Assembly (NCBI RefSeq): GCF_002939475.1
Contig: NZ_PKFQ01000001.1
Location: 1 to 64,000 of the forward strand
Reading direction: 5' to 3'
DNA from: Streptomyces cinnamoneus
GTDB taxonomy: Bacteria; Actinomycetota; Actinomycetes; Streptomycetales; Streptomycetaceae
DNA: 64,000 nt
Positions 34,190 through 44,452 of this stretch are shown here, piece after piece. Positions within the stretch are counted from its first letter, which is position 1. Each line of letters starts with the position of its first letter. The notes beneath the pieces were generated by a model. It made no database searches, was not told the origin of the DNA, and saw only the letters and a program-made list of their open reading frames with translations. A program made the position numbers and the translations under genes.

Positions 34190-35294
34190 ACATGCAGCGA
34201 CCAATTCAGGGCAGTGCGGGAAACTTTGCCGACTCCCTGCTCAGCGGAGCCGACGTTGGTGCTTCGGTAGCGATCTACCTCGACGGCGAACCCGTCGTGG
34301 ACCTGTGGGGAGGGTAGGCTGACCAGGCATGTACCCGGCCTTGGCAGCGCGACACCATCACTAACGTGTGGTCTACCACGAAGACGATGACCGCGCTGTG
34401 CGCTCTCGTCCTTGCCGACCGCACCGAACTCGACCTGTACGCGCCGGTCGCGAAGTACTGGCCAGAGTTCGGGGCTGCAGGGAAAGACCGTATCGAGGTC
34501 CGGCACCTACTCAGTCACACCGCCGGCCTCCCCCGACTGGGACCAGCCAATGATGCTGGACGACCTGTGCGACTGGGAGAAGGCCACCGCTCTGCTGGCC
34601 CGCCAGCCCCCCGCTGGGAACCTGGCACGGCTTCCGGCTACCACCGGTTCACCCACGGCTTCCTGATCGGCGAGGTCATCCGCCGCATCTGCCAGCAATC
34701 GATCGGCGCGTATTTCGCCGACCAGATCGCCACACGGCTGGATGCCGACTTTCACATCGGCCTCGCAGCTGAACACGATCACCGCGTCTCCGACGTCGTA
34801 CCCGCACCCGGGCCCGCGCCTTCGGCCAACCCGCACGTAGCCATTCCGGTCGGCGCCTACGTAACCGCGCAGGACACTTGGAGCACCCAGTGGCGCCGCG
34901 CTGCGATCCCCACCGCGGACGGCTACGGAAACGCGCGCTCTGTGGCTGCTGTCCAATCAGTACTTGCCGCTGGGGGCAGACGCCGCAGGGGCGCCTTCTT
35001 TCCGAAGCAACCTGCCGCGCGGTGTTCGACCAACAGTCCCACGGCACTGATCTCGTGCTGGGCATACCCCTCCGATTCGGCATGGGCTACGCCCTCAACG
35101 CCAGCAACGCCCCAGTCACGACAGCCAACCCCCACACCTGCTACTGGGGAGGGCGAGGCAGGTCACTGGTCGTCAACGATCTCGACGCACACGTGACCGT
35201 CGCCTACGTAATAAATCAGATGACCAACCTCGGCTTGACCGATCCCCGCGGCCAAAAGCACCTTCACACCGCCTACGCGGCACTGGCACACTGA
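34190..35294 (+). pseudogene. Beta-lactamase-family serine hydrolase, multiply frameshifted
   Basis: Pieces in different frames line up as one class C beta-lactamase/esterase-like protein: FADSLLSGADVGASVAIYLDGEPVVDLWGG (to 34317), then VWSTTKTMTALCALVLADR with the catalytic S-x-x-K, YWPEFGAAGKDRIEVRHLLSHTAGLP, YHRFTHGFLIGEVIRRI, and finally FGMGYALNASN ... CYWGGRGRSLVVNDLDAHVTVAYVINQM. At least three shifts and missing bases show that it is dead. Confidence 0.8.
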
Positions 35295-35479
35295 CGCTAC
35301 CCCTGTGGTCGGCTCATTGCCGTCACGGCGCTGAAGTCGCCGTGGGTGTGAATAGCTCCCAAGCGGATCTCGCACGGTGATCAACCCCATCGTGCGGGGC
35401 TGGCTGGCCGACTGTGGACCTGCCGCCGAGAGTTGTCGACCCTGATCCGCCGCCCCGACATGCTGCGCAACGCGTTGGT

Positions 35480-35610
35480 GTCCGCGCCTGGGCGAAGGAG
35501 AACGGACACAGCGTCAACGACCGCGGCCGAGTGCCGGCTGAGATTCGAGAGGCCTATGCCAAGGCCCACTGAAAGACGAAGCGCCGCCCCCTTAATTACT
35601 GAGGGGCTTA
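35480..35610 (+). pseudogene. lsr2 3' remnant with terminator
   Basis: Bases 35480-35572 encode RAWAKENGHSVNDRGRVPAEIREAY and a stop, matching the DNA-binding C-terminus of the intact lsr2 at 38031-38363. Likeness continues through the stem-loop beyond the stop. About 90 percent identical by eye. The rest of the copy is absent, leaving a 130-base direct repeat 2.8 kb upstream of lsr2. Confidence 0.85.
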
Positions 35611-35742
35611 GCATCGAAGGCGACGCTCCGAAGCTGTTGAGGACGAGGACCAGCAGCGGCGGCGGGGGGCTCCGACCCATCCTGGACCGTCATCCCCCGG
35701 AACCAGACGGGCAACTGACCGCCCGCACGACATTAGGGACCT

Positions 35743-36072
35743 ATGCTCTACCAACTGCGGTTCTTCTTCGAAGCCGGCGTTGCACACACCCCTCTGTGGC
35801 CTGGCCCCGAAGGCAAGCCGGACGTCGACAGTCCTTACGGCTCGCCTTGCGAGCTGGAACGACTGCCCATCAGCACAGCCACGCGGACCGAGCTGGAAAG
35901 GTTGTGCGAGTGGTACCAGTCGTCCATCGACTGGGAGTACCCACCGGACCCGTCGCCGTGGACTACGGAGCAATGGACTTTGTTCAAGGAGCAGGCAGAC
36001 GCCGCGCTGGACGCTCTGCGCCGCGAACTGGGTGACGACTGGATAGTCGAGGACCGCCGCAACGACTCGTGA
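35743..36072 (+). CDS. Hypothetical protein
   Basis: 109 acidic residues, MLYQLRFFFEAGVAHTPLWPGP ... ERLCEWYQSSIDWEYPPDPSPWTTEQWTLF. Rich in Trp and acidic residues, soluble. Resembles small conserved Streptomyces proteins adjacent to toxins, but no role can be given. Confidence 0.65.
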   Translation: MLYQLRFFFEAGVAHTPLWPGPEGKPDVDSPYGSPCELERLPISTATRTELERLCEWYQSSIDWEYPPDPSPWTTEQWTLFKEQADAALDALRRELGDDWIVEDRRNDS

Positions 36073-36136
36073 CACTGAGCCTAGTAGCGGGCCGGCCATC
36101 AAGGAAACCATCGGCGCGGATTCCTACCGTCTCGTT

Positions 36137-37684
36137 TCAGCCGCAGTGAGCAGGGGCCTTCCCCTCCGACGGCACTACCTTGATCTTGCTCATGGAAATC
36201 TTCAGGGCATGCCGCTCCTTCGGATCCCACAAGACGGCTTTACCATCGGCGTCACCCAGCATGAGGTACGGGTGTTCGGGCTGAAACTCTCCACCCTCGA
36301 CGGCGGTTTCAGCCGCTCGGCCGACCGGTGCTACACAGACCCACTCGGGCTTAATGCCGAAGTACGCGGCCGGGGCACGGCCGGCCGCAGCTGCTGCGAC
36401 AGCTCGTTGACCTGCTTCACCTGCCGGCTCGGCAGCGAGCATCCATGGGCCGGCAACAAAGCTGCAGAGGGCGATGAAGAGAAGCATCAAGTGCCCCACC
36501 CAGCGGTCGCGGATCGCAAGGTGGAAGTGCTTGGCGTACCCCCAGAACGCCGGGGCCAGAAGCCACATGCTCATCGCTGCGATGACCTTCAAGGAGGCAA
36601 CGACCTGATACACCACAGGTATCTCGATGTCTTCCAGGCGCAGGTCGAAAGCATCCAGGTAGAAGGTGTGCACCACGAGCCCGATTCCGGGAAACACACC
36701 GAGCACCAGCGGCAACACGACTGGGAGCAACCACGTGATCGCCGTACGCCAGCTCCATTGCCGCACCAACAACCAGATTCCCGCAAGTACGACATAGGAT
36801 GCGCCGGCCAGGAACAGAACACGTGAACCCATCGGGCGACTGGGGGCCGTGACGGCCAGCGCCACCCCCATTCCTACAACTCCCGTGCCAAAGACGAGGC
36901 CGACCAAGGGACCGACCCATCGTGGCTGTACAACAACGCCGCGCCAGGTCAGTGCGACCATGCCCAACACTGCGGACACGGCACTCACACCCATCAGCCA
37001 CCAGGAGTCGAACCCGCTGGACCACCGGTCCGCGATGCCCGCTCCTGCCACGATGGCGATCAATGCCAATTGGAGCATCCACCACATCTGCCGCCGCAGG
37101 GCGTTGCTGCGAGGAGGACCTCCCGGTAGCGGGCTGTGCTCCACCCCCAGCGGACGACGAACATCCACCCCACTGGGTGGGCCGGCTATGCCAGGCAGCT
37201 CCCGCCCGGCCAGCTGTAGCGCCCGTCCTCGGTCAGAAGCGATGATCCGCCTCCTGGTATCACGGGTGCCCAAGGTTCTGGCCAGCCATGGACGAGCTTG
37301 CTCGCGCCAGCGCCTGTACCACGGCAAGGAGGCCAGTGCCGGAGGAGAGACAGGTGGGAGGTACGCAATCCATTCGGGATGATCGTGCGGATCTCTGTGG
37401 ACCATGTCCACGACTTCGACCACAAGGTCCAGGCACAGTCCGTCCGCGAGAAGCTGGAGGCGTTCACGTGCTCCAGTGCACGCGCGAACCCGGGACCCAA
37501 TGAAGCGGACTTCCACGGTGTAGCGGACGAGGCCGGGAACCGCCGTATCGGCGCTACCCTCCCGCGCCGCGACGGGCCAGCCTCGTTGGGCAAGAGCCTC
37601 TTCGAGCATCTCGCATTCGAGACGCGTCCCCTCTAGGGCGACTACAGCGACAGCACGCTGATCAAAGGCGCCGGTTAAGGCCAT
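36137..37684 (-). CDS. Multi-pass membrane protein of unknown function
   Basis: 515 residues. ATG 37684 has GAGGAA upstream and begins MALTGAFDQRAVAVVALEGT. Residues 1-200 form a soluble domain (HRDPHDHPEWIAYLPP); after about 205 come eight or so membrane helices (MLQLALIAIVAGAGIADRW, LMGVSAVSAVLGMVALTW and others); the last 90 residues are again soluble and Lys-rich with YLMLGDADGKAVLWD. I do not recognise the family. It lies alone, between the two lsr2 copies. Confidence 0.7.
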   Translation of the reverse strand: MALTGAFDQRAVAVVALEGTRLECEMLEEALAQRGWPVAAREGSADTAVPGLVRYTVEVRFIGSRVRACTGARERLQLLADGLCLDLVVEVVDMVHRDPHDHPEWIAYLPPVSPPALASLPWYRRWREQARPWLARTLGTRDTRRRIIASDRGRALQLAGRELPGIAGPPSGVDVRRPLGVEHSPLPGGPPRSNALRRQMWWMLQLALIAIVAGAGIADRWSSGFDSWWLMGVSAVSAVLGMVALTWRGVVVQPRWVGPLVGLVFGTGVVGMGVALAVTAPSRPMGSRVLFLAGASYVVLAGIWLLVRQWSWRTAITWLLPVVLPLVLGVFPGIGLVVHTFYLDAFDLRLEDIEIPVVYQVVASLKVIAAMSMWLLAPAFWGYAKHFHLAIRDRWVGHLMLLFIALCSFVAGPWMLAAEPAGEAGQRAVAAAAAGRAPAAYFGIKPEWVCVAPVGRAAETAVEGGEFQPEHPYLMLGDADGKAVLWDPKERHALKISMSKIKVVPSEGKAPAHCG

Positions 37685-38030
37685 TTTGTGATATTCCTCA
37701 ATATGCGGATGGACGGACGACCATGACTGCTCAACTTTATGTGCACCCAACGGTCTGCGATGATCTTGACACCCACACTCGGTGCAGAGGTGACGAGATC
37801 ACAAACAAGAGTCGCCGGCTCAGCCAGGACGGCTCTCCCCCGGTTCGACTGCCGAGGCGACTTGTGGTCGCTCAACCGCGATGGCCGCTTGGTTGATTGG
37901 GGGGGTACTTATCCCACTGGCGCGAGGGGTAGTGAGCCAAGGATCTGCGGGCCCGGCCAATCCTCACCCTCCAGGTGGGCTCAGGGCGGCCCCGTATCCT
38001 TCCCACCCCCACTACGCCTACAATCCGCCC
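37685..38030. other. Intergenic region between divergent membrane gene and lsr2
   Basis: 346 bases with no gene. It must hold the promoters of both neighbours; I see no distinctive operator. Confidence 0.45.
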
Positions 38031-38363
38031 ATGGCCCAGAAGATCATCACCATTGTTACCGACGACCTGACCGGGGAGGAGGCGGAGGACGCCAAGACGC
38101 ACTCCTTCTCCATCGACGGCGTTGAGTACGAAATCGACCTCAGTTCCGACAGCTACGAGCAGATGCTGCAGGCCTTCGGCCCCTTCGTGAAGGCGGCGCG
38201 AAAGCAGAGCAGGGGGCGTAGGTCGGGGAGGCACACGACTGCGGCTCGTCCCACCGAGGACACGGCGGCCATCCGCGCCTGGGCGAAGGAGAACGGATAC
38301 AGCGTCAACGACCGCGGCCGGGTGCCGGCTGAGATTCGAGAGGCCTACTCCACGGCCCAGTGA
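38031..38363 (+). CDS. lsr2: Lsr2-like nucleoid-associated silencer
   Basis: 110 residues, the normal Lsr2 length. N-terminal dimerisation domain MAQKIITIVTDDLTGEEAEDA with FSIDGVEYEIDLSS, a basic linker (RKQSRGRRSGRHT), and the C-terminal AT-hook-like DNA-binding domain IRAWAKENGYSVNDRGRVPAEIREAY with the minor-groove RGR. Lsr2 bridges AT-rich DNA and silences foreign genes; a copy in an accessory region is often a second paralogue that helps mobile DNA stay quiet. Confidence 0.93.
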   Translation: MAQKIITIVTDDLTGEEAEDAKTHSFSIDGVEYEIDLSSDSYEQMLQAFGPFVKAARKQSRGRRSGRHTTAARPTEDTAAIRAWAKENGYSVNDRGRVPAEIREAYSTAQ

Positions 38364-38376
38364 ACGGCGAAGCATC

Positions 38377-38400
38377 GCCCCCCTCCGCTGCTGAGGGGGC
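38377..38400 (+). terminator. lsr2 terminator
   Basis: GCCCCC pairs with GGGGGC around TCCGCTGCTGA, followed by TTTCG, 13 bases after the stop. Confidence 0.7.
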
Positions 38401-38433
38401 TTTCGCATATCAGGCACCCGCCGCCCTGGTTGG

Positions 38434-39135
38434 CTATGTCGCGTCACCGTCGCCCCCGCGCTCTTTGTCGAGGAGGTACTCCCTGATGAGGCGACCGAGT
38501 ACCTCCCCCTCGTGAGCGCGTTCGTTGAAGACGGCTCGTTGGAAGGCATCGCGCTCCTCCTGCTCCAGGAAGGCCACCATGTGCTTGGCCTTTGGGTGCT
38601 GGTAGCCGCAGCACATCAAGCGTGTACAGACGTTTTGGGACGTGCCGAGCTTCGGTGTGCGCCAGGGATAGTGCGGGTACCCTCGCAACTCCGCCTTACA
38701 GCGCGCAAGGATCTCGGCCAGCTCAGTCTTGTTCCGATGCCTCTCATCCCCATAGTGCAGGCGGAACCACTCGCGGCGATCCATATCCGCTATCTCCCGC
38801 TGCACACGCTCCACGCGCCTGGTGATGCCTGCGTAGACCTGGGGCCGCATGGCCCGCGTGGCAAAGCCTGCCTTCGGGTACCTGTGGTGCAGGTCCATGT
38901 CCGCTACCCAGCGCCTTGCGCTGCGGCCTTTCTTCCACCGGTTGCAGTCCTCGCAGGCCGGGACGAAATTCCACCAGACGTCCGCTCCCCCGTCTGCGAT
39001 GGGCTCCTCGTGGTCGACCGTCGTAGAAGCCGACCGGCCGCAGTAGGTACACACCCCGCGCTGCGCTGTCAGGACCATGAGCCATTGCCAGGTCTTCTGC
39101 TTGCCCCGCTCGCCGCGGCGGATTACGTCCCCCAC
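38434..39135 (-). CDS. HNH endonuclease
   Basis: 233 residues. The HNH nuclease core is near the N-terminus: CTYCGRSASTTVDHEEPIADGG followed by WWNFVPACEDCNRWK, with zinc Cys pairs and the catalytic His (VDHE). A long helical tail (VERVQREIADMDRREWF, LAEILARCKAEL) and two further Cys (LMCCGY) follow. Family members act in phage, intron or defence contexts. GTG 39135 lies after GGAGGGGGG. Convergent with lsr2, about 70 bases apart. Confidence 0.88.
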   Translation of the reverse strand: MGDVIRRGERGKQKTWQWLMVLTAQRGVCTYCGRSASTTVDHEEPIADGGADVWWNFVPACEDCNRWKKGRSARRWVADMDLHHRYPKAGFATRAMRPQVYAGITRRVERVQREIADMDRREWFRLHYGDERHRNKTELAEILARCKAELRGYPHYPWRTPKLGTSQNVCTRLMCCGYQHPKAKHMVAFLEQEERDAFQRAVFNERAHEGEVLGRLIREYLLDKERGGDGDAT

Positions 39136-39525
39136 CCGTCCCCCCTCCGATCAGTCGTGAGGATCGTAAGGCGAGGCACTGACACTCGAGGCACGGCGCG
39201 TGTCACCGACCTGGCCGAGGCGCTTGCGACGATCTGAGCTGGCAGCGCCAGGGTGGGCGCGATTCCGTCGCCAACGGTGGCAGTCACAGCCCGGCATCGT
39301 GGCAAGTCGGCTCTGCGTGGCAAAACGACGGCGCAGGCTGCATAGAAAAGATGCAAGCCGGCATGAGTTGAGGTGGTCCAGCCGTGAGACGCCCGTGGGG
39401 GTGGGCCGCGCAATGCGCAGCCCACCCCCACCGCATCCAGCGACGAAGCACTCGCGCATAGCGTTCCCCCGGTTCGGTGCCGCTCACGGCGCGAGCACCT
39501 GGGAACTGCGAGAGAGGGTCATCAG
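39136..39525. other. Gene-free interval
   Basis: 390 bases; nothing recognisable beyond the ribosome site GAGAGAGGG for the next gene. Confidence 0.4.
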
Positions 39526-40062
39526 ATGCGTGTCGTGCGCTACCACAGCTACGGAGCCCCGGAGGTCCTCCAGCTCGAGGAGGCCCCGGTGCCCACCCCC
39601 GGCGAGGGGCAGGTCCTGGTCCGTGCCGAGGCGATCGGCGTCATCTTCATCGAGACGCAGCGCCGTCAGGGCACCGGCCCCTTCCCTCCCGCGCTGCCCG
39701 CCACGCCCAACGGCGACGCCGTCGGGCGCGTGGAGGCCGTCGGTCCCGGTGTGGACACCGTCTCGGTCGGTGACCGTGTCGTGGCGCCCGTGATGGGTGC
39801 GCCTACGCGGATTACGTCGTCACCGACGCCACGTTCCTGACGGCCTGCCCGAGGACATCGACGCGGCCCACGCCAGCGTGCTGGCCTCCCCGGCGCAGAC
39901 CGCGCTGTGCGTGCTGCGCACGGCCCGCATCCGGCCCGGCGACACCGTGCTGGTGCACGCGGCGGCCGATGCGATCGGCCACCTCATGCCCCAGCTGGTA
40001 AAGAACTACGGCGCGGGGAAGGTCATCGGCACCGTCGGCTCCCCCGCCAAGGCGGGCTGCCT
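39526..40062 (+). pseudogene. Zinc-binding-type quinone oxidoreductase, frameshifted and truncated
   Basis: Starts like an MDR-family enzyme (MRVVRYHSYGAPEVLQLEEAP, VGPGVDTVSVGDRVV) and breaks near 39795; after a frame change it resumes LPEDIDAAHASVLASPAQTALCVLRTARIRPGDTVLVHAAADAIGHLMPQL and ends at GSPAKA, half the usual length. The AA-GGVG cofactor loop is altered too. Dead gene. Confidence 0.85.
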
Positions 40063-40272
40063 CAGGTGCCGGCCATGCGGCTGATCCCCATGAAGTACGT
40101 CGTCGGCTGCGGGCTCGACCAGTGGTGGACGCGCACCGTCCCGAGGAGATCCGCTCGGGCCTGCAGGAGCCGGCTCCGAGGTGTCCTCGTACTCAGGCAG
40201 ACACGCGAGCACGCTCCCAGCCAGGGTCGCAGCAGGCTTGTTGGTTGAGGGGACTCCTGCCAAGATCAGGAA

Positions 40273-40818
40273 GTGATAAATTCCCTGATATTAGCTTTCC
40301 TGGCAGGCTGCGCGACCGTCGCCCTGACTGGCTGCGGTACGGACTCGGCGTCTTCAGAAGAACAGGCGCGCCCGTCCCGCAGCTCCGCTGAGAAGCCACG
40401 GAGCGCCGGGCAGACCCCGGCTGGCGCGGTCACAACCCCTTTGCGTGATCTGGCGCAGTCCCCTGAGGCCCTGACTAAGTTCAAGGACTTCGTTGCCGCG
40501 CACGGCGATCCAGAGGAGAAGGAAGCGGTCGGGCACCTGACGTCGTGGAAGGGCCACCGACCGAAGGGCAGCGTGGACGAGGAAGCCCGCTTCCCCGCCG
40601 TGTACCCCATCATCATGATCCAGTCCGATCTGCCTGCCGCTGACTGGGATGCCGCAGACGACGGAGACAAGGCACAGTCTGACCTGGTCAACGAACAGGA
40701 AGGACAGGCAGCAGCTGTCGCCAAGGCGTTCGACAGATGGTGGAACGGGGAGGAGAAGTCCACGGTCCAGATCTTCGACGTACGTGGCCAACTAGCAGGC
40801 AGTGGCAGCGCCCACTGA
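40273..40818 (+). CDS. Putative lipoprotein
   Basis: 181 residues from GTG 40273 (CAGGAA upstream). Signal peptide with lipobox LTGC, lipidated Cys21, followed by a Ser-rich linker. The mature part ([34 protein letters not shown]) has no recognised domain. Anchored to the outer face of the membrane; role unknown. Confidence 0.75.
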   Translation: MINSLILAFLAGCATVALTGCGTDSASSEEQARPSRSSAEKPRSAGQTPAGAVTTPLRDLAQSPEALTKFKDFVAAHGDPEEKEAVGHLTSWKGHRPKGSVDEEARFPAVYPIIMIQSDLPAADWDAADDGDKAQSDLVNEQEGQAAAVAKAFDRWWNGEEKSTVQIFDVRGQLAGSGSAH

Positions 40819-40879
40819 GCCCTCAGCTCTTCGCATAGGTCTTGGGTATCCGTCCACGCCCAGGGAAACGAGCGAATCT

Positions 40880-41665
40880 ATGCGACATCGTTTCGTTCGG
40901 TGCGGTGCTCGACAAGCCGCATCTCAACCAGTCAGCTTTTCGTTTAATCTTGATCGGTTACAGAACGCCACATGCATGATCGAAGTGTCGGGGGATTCTG
41001 CGTTGGAGCTTGTATCGGACGATGATTCGCTGGGCGGTATGCGTCCGTTCCTGGACGGGGATGAGGCTGTCTTGGGCTACGAGCCCCAGGAGGGTTTCCT
41101 GGATCGCTGCTGGGTTCTGCACACGGTGGCGGTGGGAGGGAAGAAGGTCAGGTGGGAGGACGTGCTGGCATGTGTTGGCAAGCGCCTGGAGGATTGGCAG
41201 CACACCCCGTCCTTCCGGGTCTTCGGGGGGTTTGACCTGCCCGAAGACCTTGAGACGCCTGAGCTGGGGGAAATCGACCGCGACAGCCTGGCTCATCTGA
41301 TCGAGGTCCTCGCCCGCCACAGCCCCGACGGACTGCGTACGGAGTGCTACTGGGCCCAGGCGGCGATCGAGGACATCGGCCGCCCGGTTCCGGCCCGCCG
41401 GGGCCGCCTGGATGAGGCACTCGCTCACTACGATGCCTGCGCGTGGCCCGACTGGACCGTAGAAACCCAGTTCCCCGCACACTGGTGGCCTCTGGAAGGC
41501 TCCTGGTTCGTCCTCACCAATTGGGATCTAAGCGCAACCGAAGTCTTCGGCACTCCAGCCCTGATCGCCGACCTCCTCGCCGACAACAGGCTGGACGCCG
41601 TGCGCCACCCGAGCATTGCCGAGGTCCAGGGCAGATTCGCGGAATGGCGCGAGCAGGCAAAGTGA
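40880..41665 (+). CDS. Hypothetical protein
   Basis: 261 residues from ATG 40880; ATG 40976 ([17 protein letters not shown]) is another possible start. Soluble and acidic with many Trp ([55 protein letters not shown]). Looks like an intact conserved protein; no family recognised. Confidence 0.6.
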   Translation: MRHRFVRCGARQAASQPVSFSFNLDRLQNATCMIEVSGDSALELVSDDDSLGGMRPFLDGDEAVLGYEPQEGFLDRCWVLHTVAVGGKKVRWEDVLACVGKRLEDWQHTPSFRVFGGFDLPEDLETPELGEIDRDSLAHLIEVLARHSPDGLRTECYWAQAAIEDIGRPVPARRGRLDEALAHYDACAWPDWTVETQFPAHWWPLEGSWFVLTNWDLSATEVFGTPALIADLLADNRLDAVRHPSIAEVQGRFAEWREQAK

Positions 41666-41969
41666 GCCTGCTGCGTATCTCGCCAGCCTCGTGACTTCGG
41701 ACGGCGAGTCGTACAGGCGCACCCACCTGGACATTCTTGCGGCCAGAACGGTGAGAGGCGCCCCATGAACAAGGGGCGCTCCTCGACCCCGCGCCGCGCC
41801 CCAATGATCGCGGCAAGGCGGGCGCCGAGACTGGGCTCACCACCGCGAGCACTGCGTCGGTACCGTTCGGATACGAGCACTGCGGACCGGACGAAGCCAC
41901 GATGCCTTGCTCCCGAACCCATGAGTCCAGCTGGCACGCTCCCACATCGGCTGGTCGGGAGGTGCGCTG

Positions 41970-42770
41970 ATGCTGGAGGATGCCGAGGAGATCGGCCGCC
42001 GTGTACGCCGTGCCCGCCTTCGGCTGGGCATGCCGCAGGCTGACCTTGCCGCTGCGCTCGGCAAGTCGTAGGGGTGGGTGTCGAAGATGGAGCGGGGCTT
42101 GATCGAGCTGGACAGGGTCGGGCTGCTCAACCAAGTCGCCTCGGAGCTACACATCCACCCCAACGACCTCATAGGGCGCCCATACACCAGCTCACCAGCC
42201 GAGAACCAATGGCAGGTCGCCGTTGCCTCGATCCTCCGGGAGCTGCGCCGGTACGACCTGGCGCCGGTCTTCGACGGGACGCCGCGATCGTCGGCGGAGT
42301 TGTGGCAGGACATGAAGCGGCTGCACCGGCTGCGCGACACGGCGGCGAACGTCGCCATCCTGCGGTGCCTGCCTGACCAGTTCCGGGAGGCGCGAGCCCT
42401 CGCCGAGGTCTCGTCCGGCCACGAGCGAGAAGAGGCGTTCACCGTCTACGCCGTGTGCTGCAAGTTAGCGCACACCGCCGCTCACGCCCCCGGCACACCG
42501 AGTTGATTGCCATGGCGTGCGAGCGGGCAGCGTGGTCGGCGCAGCTCTCTGGCGATGCCTTGATGCCAGCCGTCGCCGACGGGATGCGGGTTTGGGACAT
42601 GTGGGCCACTGCCGACTGGAGCGATGCCCTGGCCCTGTCGGACAAGGCTTTGCGCAGCGTGCAGCGCGAGTACGACCAGGGCGACCCGCTCGCCCTGCGG
42701 CTCTGGGGGACGCTCCAGCTTCGGGCCGCTGTCTCAGCTGCTAGGGCTGGCAACGAGCAGGAGACCGAGG
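41970..42770 (+). pseudogene. XRE-type HTH regulator with nonsense and frameshift mutations
   Basis: ATG 41970 follows GGGAGGTG: MLEDAEEIGRRVRRARLRLGMPQADLAAALGKS, then an in-frame TAG at 42069 where a Gln is expected, then GWVSKMERG, the rest of the helix-turn-helix. The helical body continues to 42506, shifts frame near 42495 (TELIAMACERAAWSAQL) and fades after about 42760. The order matches common Streptomyces HTH/TPR regulators of about 400 residues. Confidence 0.8.
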
Positions 42771-43420
42771 ACGCATCAGGCACGCACGGGTGGCCAGCGA
42801 CGGAGCGGACGCATACATCGGTGCGCCCGTGTACGACCGGCACGGCGCGCTCTGCTGCCGTGGCCGCGCCGTCGGCGCCCGGGGCCCGGTCTCCCGCCGT
42901 GCGGAGTGAGCGCCGAGCGCCACGACCACGCACTCGGCCAGTCCCTTCTTGAAGGTCGCCCGGCGCTTGCCTGCTCTCTGCCACCGCGATCCGCCTGGCC
43001 CAGACCGCCGACCGACGGCCTTCCTGCTCACCACCGCCCTCCAGGTGGTCTCAGCCGTCCTCACCGCGACCGGTCTGCACGCCACCGCCGCTCCCTGGGC
43101 CCGCTGTTCACCGTCGGGTCCACCGCCGACCACCTATGAAACGTCGAACCGGACCCCCGGCGTCCATCGACCCCGCACTCCAGAGCCCAAGGCACCACGC
43201 TCAGCTATATGCCGGTTGGACCGTCATTCGTTGACGGCGTCCCGCCTGCCGCACGTGGGTGACGGTCCTTCCCGCGGTGCCGCTGGAAGAGTGCCCCGTG
43301 ACGTGATTTCGCGCCCTATGGTCGTTGGGATGGCCGGGCTGGGCGGTGCCGTGGCTGCGACCACCGCCCAGCCCGGTGTCTCAGGCTGCCCCGGCGGCGC
43401 GCTTGTGGGCGTGACAACCA
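42771..43420. other. Decayed interval
   Basis: About 650 bases with no intact gene; open frames here have poor composition and no ribosome sites. Confidence 0.4.
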
Positions 43421-43522
43421 CAACCCCTCGCGGTTGCCGAGCACATGGTTGAGCAGGGTGGTCTTTCCCGCGCCGAGGAAGCCGGACAGAACCGTCACCG
43501 GCAGGCGGGCGTACGACGTCAC
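43421..43522 (-). pseudogene. N-terminal stub of a CobW/COG0523 GTPase
   Basis: From GTG 43522: [34 protein letters not shown], the N-terminus and Walker A (GAGKTT) of a zinc-linked COG0523 GTPase; homology then stops. Its start lies five bases after the rpmF stop, so it was once the distal gene of that operon. A related, COG0523-type gene is at 44906. Confidence 0.82.
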
Positions 43523-43526
43523 CAGA

Positions 43527-43697
43527 TCAGCCCTCGGGGTGGATGAGGCCGCGCTCGTACGCCTTCACCAGCCGCTGCGGGACCTGGTAGACGGAGCCGT
43601 CGACGGTGACCGGCACCAGCTGGGGGGTGGTCGCCTTCCATTGGGCGCGGCGGTGGCGGGTGTTGCTGCGGGACGTCTTCCGCTTGGGGACAGCCAT
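43527..43697 (-). CDS. rpmF: Ribosomal protein L32, zinc-free paralogue
   Basis: 56 residues: [25 protein letters not shown] with the L32 N-terminus, then [27 protein letters not shown]. The two CxxC pairs that bind zinc in the housekeeping form are missing, the mark of a C-minus paralogue used when zinc is scarce. It lies 42 bases downstream of a Zur-like box on the same strand. Confidence 0.93.
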   Translation of the reverse strand: MAVPKRKTSRSNTRHRRAQWKATTPQLVPVTVDGSVYQVPQRLVKAYERGLIHPEG

Positions 43698-43738
43698 CGT
43701 GGGACTCCTCGGTCTGATCGCTGAACGCAGAGACTACA

Positions 43739-43759
43739 TGCAAATGACTCCCATTTCCA
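43739..43759 (-). promoter_or_regulatory. Zur-like operator upstream of rpmF
   Basis: TGCAAATGACTCCCATTTCCA: inverted TG-n-AAATG / CATTT-n-CA halves as in the Streptomyces Zur consensus (TGAAAATGATTTTCA type). Position before rpmF fits repression when zinc is plentiful. Confidence 0.75.
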
Positions 43760-43798
43760 ATGTGGCGACGGAAGTGCCCCCGGAAGCGCGCGACAGGG

Positions 43799-43838
43799 GC
43801 CCGGCCGTCGCCCCGAAGTCTTCGGGGCGACGGCCGGG
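43799..43838 (-). terminator. Stem-loop after rpsN
   Basis: GCCCGGCCGTCGCCCCGAAG pairs almost fully with its complement over a tight loop, nine bases past the rpsN stop; it ends the rpmB-rpsN transcript. Confidence 0.8.
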
Positions 43839-43846
43839 CGAACTGC

Positions 43847-44152
43847 CTACCAGGACGACTTGGTCACTCCCGGCAGGAATCCCGAATGCGCCTGCTGCCG
43901 TGCCCGCACCCGGGAGAGCCCGAACTTGCGCAGGTAGCCGCGGGGGCGGCCGTCCACGCTGTCGCGGTTGCGTACCCGAGTGGCGCTGGCGTCGCGCGGC
44001 TGCCGGCGCAGTTCCGCGATCGCGACCTCCCGTTCGGCCGCGCTGAAGGACGGGCGGCGGATGATCTCCTTGAGCTCGGCCCGCCGGGCGGCGTAGCGCT
44101 CGACGATCTCCTTGCGCTTCTCGTTCTGCGTGATCTTGCTCTTCTTTGCCAT
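43847..44152 (-). CDS. rpsN: Ribosomal protein S14, zinc-free form
   Basis: 101 residues, the longer zinc-free S14 type: [31 protein letters not shown] ... [39 protein letters not shown]. No CxxC pair. Its ATG overlaps the rpmB stop by one base, so both are co-translated. Confidence 0.95.
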   Translation of the reverse strand: MAKKSKITQNEKRKEIVERYAARRAELKEIIRRPSFSAAEREVAIAELRRQPRDASATRVRNRDSVDGRPRGYLRKFGLSRVRARQQAHSGFLPGVTKSSW

Positions 44153-44388
44153 CAGACCTTCCCTCCGCGGGCACGGATCCGGGCCACGGCGGCTTCGATG
44201 CCGATCGCGTCGACCGTCTTGATCGCCTTGATGCTCAGCTTCAGGCGGACGTAGCGGCCCTCGCTGGGCAGCCAGTAGCGCTTGCTCTGGATGTTCGGGT
44301 CGAAACGGCGCGAGGTGCGCCGGTGCGAGTGGGAGATGGTGTTGCCGAATCCCGGCTTGGCGCCGGTCAGTTGACAGTGGGCCGACAT
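44152..44388 (-). CDS. rpmB: Ribosomal protein L28, zinc-free paralogue
   Basis: 78 residues: [39 protein letters not shown]. One Cys remains (Cys5) but the metal-binding set is incomplete. First gene of the left-hand operon, starting 32 bases from the Zur-like box that it shares with rpmG. Confidence 0.95.
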   Translation of the reverse strand: MSAHCQLTGAKPGFGNTISHSHRRTSRRFDPNIQSKRYWLPSEGRYVRLKLSIKAIKTVDAIGIEAAVARIRARGGKV

Positions 44389-44419
44389 GGATGCCGCCTC
44401 TCTTGCGGAGCCTTCGCAT

Positions 44420-44440
44420 TGAAAATGAAAACCAGTGTCA
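44420..44440. promoter_or_regulatory. Zur-like operator between divergent rpmB and rpmG
   Basis: TGAAAATGAAAACCAGTGTCA: left half is a perfect Zur half-site, right half weaker. Lies midway in the 64-base divergent region and should control both operons. TATAGT follows as a likely -10 for rpmG. Confidence 0.8.
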
Positions 44441-44452
44441 TATAGTAGCGGC

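Noticed and set aside
42741..43133. A 130-codon minus-strand gene
   Set aside because: Arg/Ala-rich shadow of the decaying regulator region without a ribosome site.
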